Shown here in pieces: positions 58,319 through 64,000 of a stretch of 64,000 bases of DNA. The stretch lies in NCBI GenBank assembly GCA_944474755.1, contig OX104115.1, positions 57,292,648 through 57,356,647 on the forward strand. Reading direction: 5' to 3'. A program made the translations under genes and the position numbers. Under the pieces are notes generated by a model. The model had not been told where the DNA came from. It saw only the letters and a program-made list of their open reading frames with translations, and did no database searches. Each line of letters opens with the position of its first letter. Position 1 is the stretch's first letter. The stretch is from Limnoperna fortunei (lineage: Eukaryota > Mollusca > Bivalvia > Mytilida > Modiolidae).

Positions 58319-58849
58319 TTAGCAATGGTGATGGACTAAATCTAAAATAGCTAAAGCTGTCTCTTTCTGTAAAGAAGAAAATAAAGGGGTATTAGTAAGA
58401 GAAATGAGATATTCAGTTCTCTTTTGCCATTCCGGTGTTGGTTCTGTTTGGACAGTTGACGTCAAAGGTCTTACAGAAGAATTCACAGCTGCCATGTCGT
58501 ACTGACCGGAGGAGATCCAAGCTGGTGGTTTTCTATCTCTTCCTGATCGGCGGAAAGGAATAGGTGGTGAAACAACTTGAGGCGACTCATCAAGTGTGTT
58601 CTCTTGATGTTCAGCTGTCTCAACAACCTCAACAGTAGCGGAAGCGCTTCCCTCAGCAGTCGCATGTTCCTCTCCAAGATTGTCCTTGGTCTGAGCGTCC
58701 TCAGGTGGAACAGTGACATCCTGTGCTGGTTGTATCTCCAAAGTAGTTTCATCAGTGAGTGTTGTTTCACTGTCTACTGTTCTTTCCAGCACATATTCCA
58801 CATCAAACATGTCAGTAGATTCATCATCTGACTCATCCGTGGCATTATC
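58319..58849 (-). CDS. Pol C-terminal tail, cut off by a single in-frame stop
   Basis: The 176 codons directly after the pol TAA stay in the same frame and are open to a TAG or similar stop at 58,319. They start DNATDESDDESTD, and the first Met is at 58,810. The region is acidic, rich in Glu and Thr. It contains 'RRSGRDRKPPAWISSGQYDM', a basic motif commonly found near the end of Gypsy Pol proteins. It is either the former end of Pol, lost by one nonsense change, or reached by readthrough of TAA. It could also be translated alone from 58,810. Confidence 0.75.
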   Translation of the reverse strand, partial: DNATDESDDESTDMFDVEYVLERTVDSETTLTDETTLEIQPAQDVTVPPEDAQTKDNLGEEHATAEGSASATVEVVETAEHQENTLDESPQVVSPPIPFRRSGRDRKPPAWISSGQYDMAAVNSSVRPLTSTVQTEPTPEWQKRTEYLISLTNTPLFSSLQKETALAILDLVHHHC

Positions 58850-61800
58850 TTAAGTGGATTTCTGGTCTGTAATTTTCTTCTGTAGCCTCGTACGTGGTCT
58901 TGGTATTGGTTTTGGCCTCTCTGGTTGTACATGGTTATTTTCCCTAATGAATCCGACGGGAAGTAATAGATTCCTGTGTAGATTCTTGGTCCGTCCCTCG
59001 CCATCTTCCCTTATAACTGTGTAAACAGGAATATCAGGATTCTGTTGATCAACTACAACATAAGGGATTTCTTCCCATTTATCTGCTAATTTGTGTCGGC
59101 CTTCATGTGCTACGATCTTAACTAGGACACGGTCTCCTTTATGTATGGCGGCTCCTCTAACACGTAAATCATAGTTTTCCTTCTGTGTTGCTTGTGAATT
59201 CCTGGACGTTTCTGCTGCTAACTGGTAAGCATGTGATAATCTGTCACGTAGATCTGCAACATACTTGGTGAAAGGCAGCTTCACATCCTTTCGTAGTCCA
59301 AAAGCAAGATCAATCGGGAGTCTCGGATTCCTGCCAAACAAAAGGAAATATGGGGAAACGCCTGTTGACTCATGCCTGGTGCAATTGTATGCGTGTACCA
59401 ATGCTGCAATGTACGCTTTCCAGTTGGTTTTCTGACTTGGTTCCAATGTCCCTAGCATGCTGATTAGAGTCCGGTTAAAGCGCTCAGGCATTCCATTTCC
59501 CATAGGATGGTAAGGAGTGGTTCTGGACTTTTGCATACCAAGAAGAGTGCTGAGTTCTTTAATCACCTTACTTTCAAAACTTCCTCCCTGATCAGAATGA
59601 ATCCTCTCAGGAATTCCGTAATGAATAACAAAGTGATCAAAAAGATTCTGTGCCGTGGTCCTCGCTGTCTGGTCACGGGTTGGTATAGCTTGAGCGTATC
59701 TCGTAAAATGGTCTGTGATGACTAGTACATCTTCAAATCCACCTTTAGATCGCTCCAGCTTCAGGTAATCTAGACACACGAGTTGCAGAGGAAAATGTGT
59801 CTCTATGCTTACCAACGGTGCTCTCTGATTGGTTGGAGTCTTGTTCTTAATACATCGTCCACATTGTCGTATCCAAGTCTCTACATCTTTATCCATTCCA
59901 GGCCAATAGAATCTGTCACGGATCAAAGACATAGTCCTATCTTTCCCCGGATGTCCCATGTCATCATGAAGAGCTTCCATCACAACATGAACATGTGCTG
60001 ACGGTAGGACTAACTGGGTTTTTCTGTCATCATTGATGGTGACTTCACGATAAAGCACACCATCCTTAACGATGAGGTTGTCAAACTGTCGCAAAAGTGG
60101 TGTGGTTCCAACTTCCGCAGTTGTCGGTTTGTGTCCCTCGATGACATGTTTTACAAAAGTCTTAATAAGTGGATCCTTGGCTTGTGACTTCGCCCAATCG
60201 ACTATGTCCTCAATCATATCCTGTTCATCTGTTGGTATTAAATCAGGATTGACGGCTATACTCTCAATGTAAGCCTTTGGAAGACTGGCGTTACAGATGG
60301 CCTGGACGGATTCTATGGAGATAGTATCTCGTCTGTTCAAATCAACGTCTACAGTCTGTGGTATACGACTAAGTCCATCTGCATCGTTATTCTTCCTTCC
60401 TGGACGATAGAGGATCTCAAAGTTGAAATCGGCCAAGGCTGCAAGCCATCGATGTCCAGTAGCGTCGAGTTTAGCAGTAGTGAGCACATAAGTGAGAGGG
60501 TTGTTGTCTGTTAATACGGTGAAGCTGTTGCCAGTCAGGTAGTCTCTAAATTTATCACAAATAGCCCATTTCAGTGCCAGGAATTCCAACTTATGCGGTG
60601 GGTATCTGCTCTCAGCCTTCGATAAACCTCTACTGGCATAACATATGACCCGTTTCACACCATCTTGTTCTTGGTAGAGGACTGCGCCTAGTGCTGTACC
60701 AGAAGCATCAGTGTGCAATTCGTAAGGACAGCCGCTGACCGCATAACCAAGGATGGGTGCTGTAGTCAGGTGTTGCTTCAACAATAAGAAAGCATCCTCT
60801 TGTTTCTGTCCCCATTGCCATGGCTTTTGTTGTTTCTTAGATGTTTTCTTGGTTCCGGGATTTGGCATTAGCTCGGTCAAAGGTTTGCTAATCTTACTAA
60901 AGTCTTTGATAAACCGGCGGAAATAGCCCACAAAACCAAGAAAGCGTCTGACATCCTCTGGGTTGGATGGTTTTGGCCAGGTCTCAACTTTTGCTGTTTT
61001 ATCTGGATCTACTTCTATTCCTTCAGCTGATACAACGTGACCAACATACGTCACTTTTCTTTTGAAGAAGGCACACTTATCAGGCGCTAACTTCAAGTTG
61101 GCTTGTCGTATTCGGTGAAAGACATGCTCTAGATTCTCCAGGTGTTCGTCGTACGACTTCCCAAAGATGATCACGTCATCGATGAAAATACAGCATATCA
61201 CGAGATGACAATCAGATAAACAGTTTTCCATCATGCGCTGGTAGGTTGCTGGAGAATTAGTAAGACCAAATGGCATCCGGTTATATTCATAAAATCCCAA
61301 GGGACCAACGGTAAATGCTGTTCTTTCCTTGTGGTTTTCAAATATTTCTATTTGATGGTAACCACTCTTCATATCGACTGTGCTGAAGAATGTGCTTCCG
61401 GCGAGACAGTCAAGAAGTTCTTCTATTCTAGGGAGACTATAGCTATCTTTCTTCGTTACAGAATTCAGCTGTCGATAGTCCACACATAGTCTTAGGTTGC
61501 CATTCTTTTTCCTCACCAGCACAACGTTCGATGCCCATGGACTGTGCGATGGTCTGATGGTACCAGCAGAGAGTAACTGACGAAGGTGATCTTTAACTTC
61601 ATCGTACATCGAAGATGGTATGCGACGATATCTCTGCTTAAAAGGCTTTTCATCCACTAAATCAATCCGGTGTTTAACCTGTGTGTGGCCTAGATCTCCA
61701 TCTTTTGCAAATATATCCACATAATCTTGTATCAGTGTAATACCAGCTTCTAACTGCTCCTCGGTGAGGTCACTCTTGGTAATCTTAACTTGTTCTAAAA

Positions 61801-62737
61801 TATTTGGTATGACGGATGGTGATGACTTTTCCTCTTGCTCCAATGTAACAGGTTGAACCTCACATATAACTGCTTTGGGTGGAATAGTAATGGTCCTGGT
61901 AGTAAGGTTCGCTATTTGAACATTGATGGTTCCGTTCTCCTTATATCTGTAGTTGATAAGTCCAGGCTCAATTTCTAAGTCTCTCCAATTTGGCTGAAGT
62001 TTTGACGAATGAAGCATAGCAGGAGTTAAACTGTATGGTAGTTCCTTATCAAGATATCCTTTTATCTGTGTTCTGGTGTTGGGTGTAATTGTAACTGGTC
62101 GAGTAACTGCATTCCTGACTACTGCCAAAATATTGTTGTTTCGGTTCAACTCCTTTTCTCGAAGGCTGATGGAACGAAAAGCAAGATACCATGGCGTAGT
62201 CAAATCGCAGGATTGAAGAAATCGATCACCATGTTCCTGTTTAATGTCATCCATGATTGGTCGTAGAATGTTGGTTCCAATCATTAAAGGTACATGGGTG
62301 TTGTAGTGACTGTCAGGAACGACAAGTAGTACACATGGGTATGTGGTGCTTTGGTGTGGCAGCTGAAGTGTTGTCTCAATTAAGCCGATGTAGGGTAACT
62401 GTTGTCCTCCAGCACACTCTATATCTAAGATGGTATCAATAGTTTGAAGATTAACTGAAGATAAATTGTTGGAATAATAAGTCTGACTGATGGTAGACAC
62501 TGTTGATCCTGTGTCAAGTAAAGTCTTCACTTTATTACCATTGAGTAACACGTCTGTCTCAGTTGGATTTCCAAAAAGTCCTTGAGGTATTTTCCTATTT
62601 TCAGTGATTGTAGGACCTGGGGTATCTGTTTCTAAGCCTAGTGACGGTCCTGTTCCATAGGCTTCCTGGAGTTTAACCCTTGGTATTGTTTCGGTGGGTT
62701 GGCACATCCAATCCTCTTGTGTCCTTCTTGACCACAT
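58850..62737 (-). CDS. pol: Pol polyprotein (PR-RT-RNase H-integrase), intact
   Basis: 1,295 codons. Aspartic protease has DTGS (D75). Reverse transcriptase spans about 350-620, with 'VDYRQLNSVTKKDSYSLPRI', 'NRMPFGLTNSPATYQRMM' and FIDD at 518-521. RNase H has TDAS at 676-679. Integrase has HHCC zinc binding from H924 and H929 to about 960, then the catalytic triad D990, D1049 and E1085 (spacing 35 between the last two). A C-terminal barrel starts near 1,200 ('KGDRVLVKIVAHEGRHKL'). No chromodomain is seen. The ATG at 62,737 lies inside gag in the -1 frame, so Pol is probably made as a Gag-Pol fusion by frameshifting. No canonical slippery heptamer was found in the overlap. Confidence 0.93.
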   Translation of the reverse strand: MWSRRTQEDWMCQPTETIPRVKLQEAYGTGPSLGLETDTPGPTITENRKIPQGLFGNPTETDVLLNGNKVKTLLDTGSTVSTISQTYYSNNLSSVNLQTIDTILDIECAGGQQLPYIGLIETTLQLPHQSTTYPCVLLVVPDSHYNTHVPLMIGTNILRPIMDDIKQEHGDRFLQSCDLTTPWYLAFRSISLREKELNRNNNILAVVRNAVTRPVTITPNTRTQIKGYLDKELPYSLTPAMLHSSKLQPNWRDLEIEPGLINYRYKENGTINVQIANLTTRTITIPPKAVICEVQPVTLEQEEKSSPSVIPNILEQVKITKSDLTEEQLEAGITLIQDYVDIFAKDGDLGHTQVKHRIDLVDEKPFKQRYRRIPSSMYDEVKDHLRQLLSAGTIRPSHSPWASNVVLVRKKNGNLRLCVDYRQLNSVTKKDSYSLPRIEELLDCLAGSTFFSTVDMKSGYHQIEIFENHKERTAFTVGPLGFYEYNRMPFGLTNSPATYQRMMENCLSDCHLVICCIFIDDVIIFGKSYDEHLENLEHVFHRIRQANLKLAPDKCAFFKRKVTYVGHVVSAEGIEVDPDKTAKVETWPKPSNPEDVRRFLGFVGYFRRFIKDFSKISKPLTELMPNPGTKKTSKKQQKPWQWGQKQEDAFLLLKQHLTTAPILGYAVSGCPYELHTDASGTALGAVLYQEQDGVKRVICYASRGLSKAESRYPPHKLEFLALKWAICDKFRDYLTGNSFTVLTDNNPLTYVLTTAKLDATGHRWLAALADFNFEILYRPGRKNNDADGLSRIPQTVDVDLNRRDTISIESVQAICNASLPKAYIESIAVNPDLIPTDEQDMIEDIVDWAKSQAKDPLIKTFVKHVIEGHKPTTAEVGTTPLLRQFDNLIVKDGVLYREVTINDDRKTQLVLPSAHVHVVMEALHDDMGHPGKDRTMSLIRDRFYWPGMDKDVETWIRQCGRCIKNKTPTNQRAPLVSIETHFPLQLVCLDYLKLERSKGGFEDVLVITDHFTRYAQAIPTRDQTARTTAQNLFDHFVIHYGIPERIHSDQGGSFESKVIKELSTLLGMQKSRTTPYHPMGNGMPERFNRTLISMLGTLEPSQKTNWKAYIAALVHAYNCTRHESTGVSPYFLLFGRNPRLPIDLAFGLRKDVKLPFTKYVADLRDRLSHAYQLAAETSRNSQATQKENYDLRVRGAAIHKGDRVLVKIVAHEGRHKLADKWEEIPYVVVDQQNPDIPVYTVIREDGEGRTKNLHRNLLLPVGFIRENNHVQPERPKPIPRPRTRLQKKITDQKST

Positions 62738-63735
62738 CTATAACAAACTATTTTCCTCCCAGTGTCTGGTGTCGATGAGGCTAAGTTTTGTTGAGTGTCA
62801 ACTGTTCTCCATTTCTGATTCTGTTTCGGTCTATAGTTCCCTCGATTCTTACCATAATTAGGATTACGTCTATATTGGTTTTGTTGCTGTTCCATTTTGT
62901 CAAATCTCAAATTCAGGTTTTGGATCATTCCTCTGAATTCCTCCATCTTCTTGTCAATCGTTGATTCTTCTGATGATGATGCAGCAGCCTTAGCAGGTTG
63001 AGGTTTCCTTGGTTTTCTTTCCAGATGTTCCATCTCTATCTGTCTTAATGCAACGCGGAGCTGGTCAAAATCCTTAATAGCATCATACTTATGACCTGAT
63101 ATGTCCTTTAATTCACTCCTAAGTCCAGTCCATAACATTGAACGTAGCATCTCGTTTGTATCTTTCTTCTGAATAATGTTCTTCTCAACAATCTTTCCAA
63201 TGATGGTTTCCAATCTACAACTCCATTGGGTAACTGACTCGTCATCCTCCTGTCTTGCACGATAGAATTGTGCTAATAAATCCTCCTTGCGTTCCACATC
63301 TCCATATATGCTATCTAATTTCTCCAAGATTTCCACCACACTAGCTTTAGGACCAAGGTTCATAGCAATCATACCAGCATCTCCTTTTAATGATCGTCTA
63401 ACTGCGTAATTAATACTTTCTGGATCATACAGATGATCAGCCAGGAGTCCACAAATTTCATATCTCCATAAGGCATAAGTGGTTTCTCCTTTGTTGTTAC
63501 TTCCAGAAAATGTTGAAATCCTTGGTGGTTCTCTCATTTTTGGTATTGGTATATACTCCTTTGTCTTAGTAGACTCTTGTTCCTTTTTTACTTCTAATTT
63601 GCCACTGGTTGATAAATATTGAAGCATCCAATCCTTCAAACTTTCAGCATCATCCTTTCCTGGTGTTGACTTAACTTCCTTCTTCAATAACTTAAGAAAT
63701 GCAATATCCTCTGGTGATATTTGTTCTTGATCCAT
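62638..63735 (-). CDS. gag: Gag with one CCHC zinc knuckle
   Basis: 365 codons from ATG at 63,735. An upstream TTG at 63,744 keeps the frame but is not a likely start. The capsid-like region includes 'YALWRYEICGLLADHLYDPE' and 'LLAQFYRARQEDDESVTQWS', the latter like the conserved part of retrotransposon Gag. A basic Gln-rich linker is followed by the knuckle CYRCGQEGHKRIGC at 331-344, which binds the RNA genome. The last 100 nt overlap pol. Confidence 0.9.
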   Translation of the reverse strand: MDQEQISPEDIAFLKLLKKEVKSTPGKDDAESLKDWMLQYLSTSGKLEVKKEQESTKTKEYIPIPKMREPPRISTFSGSNNKGETTYALWRYEICGLLADHLYDPESINYAVRRSLKGDAGMIAMNLGPKASVVEILEKLDSIYGDVERKEDLLAQFYRARQEDDESVTQWSCRLETIIGKIVEKNIIQKKDTNEMLRSMLWTGLRSELKDISGHKYDAIKDFDQLRVALRQIEMEHLERKPRKPQPAKAAASSSEESTIDKKMEEFRGMIQNLNLRFDKMEQQQNQYRRNPNYGKNRGNYRPKQNQKWRTVDTQQNLASSTPDTGRKIVCYRCGQEGHKRIGCANPPKQYQGLNSRKPMEQDRH

Positions 63736-64000
63736 TATAGACAAGTAAAGAGTAATACAAAAATAAACTAAGTCAATAAATCTACAAGGAAAAAAAAATA
63801 TTTTAAAGTACCTACAAAATCAGAAAGATGTGAAAAGCTACAATAAATAAAAACTGAAACCTACAAATATACACACTGAAAGTATATAAAAAGAACAAAA
63901 CTATCTGAAATGTAGAAAGAAAAAAAAATTAGATTAGCTACAATAGGAAAAAATACTGATTAAATTACCTATAATTAGAAAACAATGATTAGATTACCTA
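63736..64000 (-). other. Untranslated leader with repeated splice-acceptor-like motifs
   Basis: On the minus strand seven pyrimidine-rich tracts end in TTGTAG, TTTCAG or ATTATAG, spaced about 25-45 bp apart. No ORF, LTR end or primer-binding site is seen, so the 5' LTR must lie beyond position 64,000. Confidence 0.6.

Larger units (their letters stand above)
56872..64000 (-). mobile_element. Nearly intact Ty3/Gypsy retrotransposon (5' end outside the window)
   Basis: Order on the minus strand: leader (64,000-63,736), gag (63,735-62,638), pol (62,737-58,850), Pol tail (58,849-58,319), polypurine tract (58,294-58,281) and 3' LTR (58,279-56,872). Gag and pol overlap by 100 nt with pol in the -1 frame. 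Long open frames with intact catalytic motifs suggest a recent insertion. It lies on the opposite strand to the old elements at 30,690-43,960. Confidence 0.9.

Noticed and set aside
58483..59004. Other-frame ORFs overlapping the Pol tail
   Set aside because: They are shadows of the conserved Pol frame.
63736..63744. Gag start at the upstream TTG
   Set aside because: A eukaryotic element is expected to use the ATG at 63,735, which lies three codons downstream.

Overview
The window looks like nuclear DNA of a bivalve mollusc, most likely a mytilid mussel or close relative. It is AT-rich, with spliced genes, long introns and dense interspersed repeats. Several repeats resemble families I know to be abundant in Mytilus (for example the unit with 'CACTGGGGCGATACC...ACTGATGAGTCTT...CTGGCGTA', and V/Meta-core tRNA SINEs of the RUDI kind). 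The species cannot be fixed from the sequence alone.
1-8,160: intergenic repeats (ATGGCCGCC-rich tandem blocks, SINEs) and a decayed LINE on the minus strand (2,860-4,110). 8,491-26,946: a spliced minus-strand host gene. I rebuilt it as 11 coding exons with consistent GT/AG sites and phases, a total of 1,758 nt including the stop (585 aa). The C-terminal part resembles the C-terminal domain of mitochondria-eating protein (MIEAP/SPATA18). Two adjacent 210-nt exons are a tandem duplication. Extra candidate exons lie at 20,371-20,635 and 28,443-28,664.
30,690-43,960: a nested retrotransposon block. An old Ty3/Gypsy-type element has its integrase upstream of reverse transcriptase (the Gmr1-like order). 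Its integrase is split at 32,307/42,126 by a 9.8-kb insertion flanked by a 4-bp ATAT duplication. The insertion is a composite Ty3/Gypsy element: an LTR stub, a 3'UTR, an LTR, gag, pol, an extra ORF, a 3'UTR and an LTR. The extra ORF, between pol and the 3' LTR, encodes a recognisable BTB/T1 (KCTD-like) domain after a long charged region. All frames are broken by stops and shifts. This accessory BTB cargo is the most unusual feature of the window.
44,496-55,440: a 21-bp minisatellite that flips orientation, a 1.45-kb decayed satellite (~45-55 bp unit), SINEs, two plus-strand LINE remnants (47,700-49,400 and 52,480-54,770), a palindromic repeat cluster (49,880-50,830) and a Mytilus-type A-rich repeat. 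56,872-64,000: a nearly intact Ty3/Gypsy element on the minus strand, with a 1.4-kb 3' LTR, polypurine tract, a Pol tail separated from pol by one in-frame stop, an intact 1,295-codon pol, gag with a CCHC knuckle, and a leader running off the right edge.
No prokaryotic features, rRNA, CRISPR or functional tRNA genes were seen.
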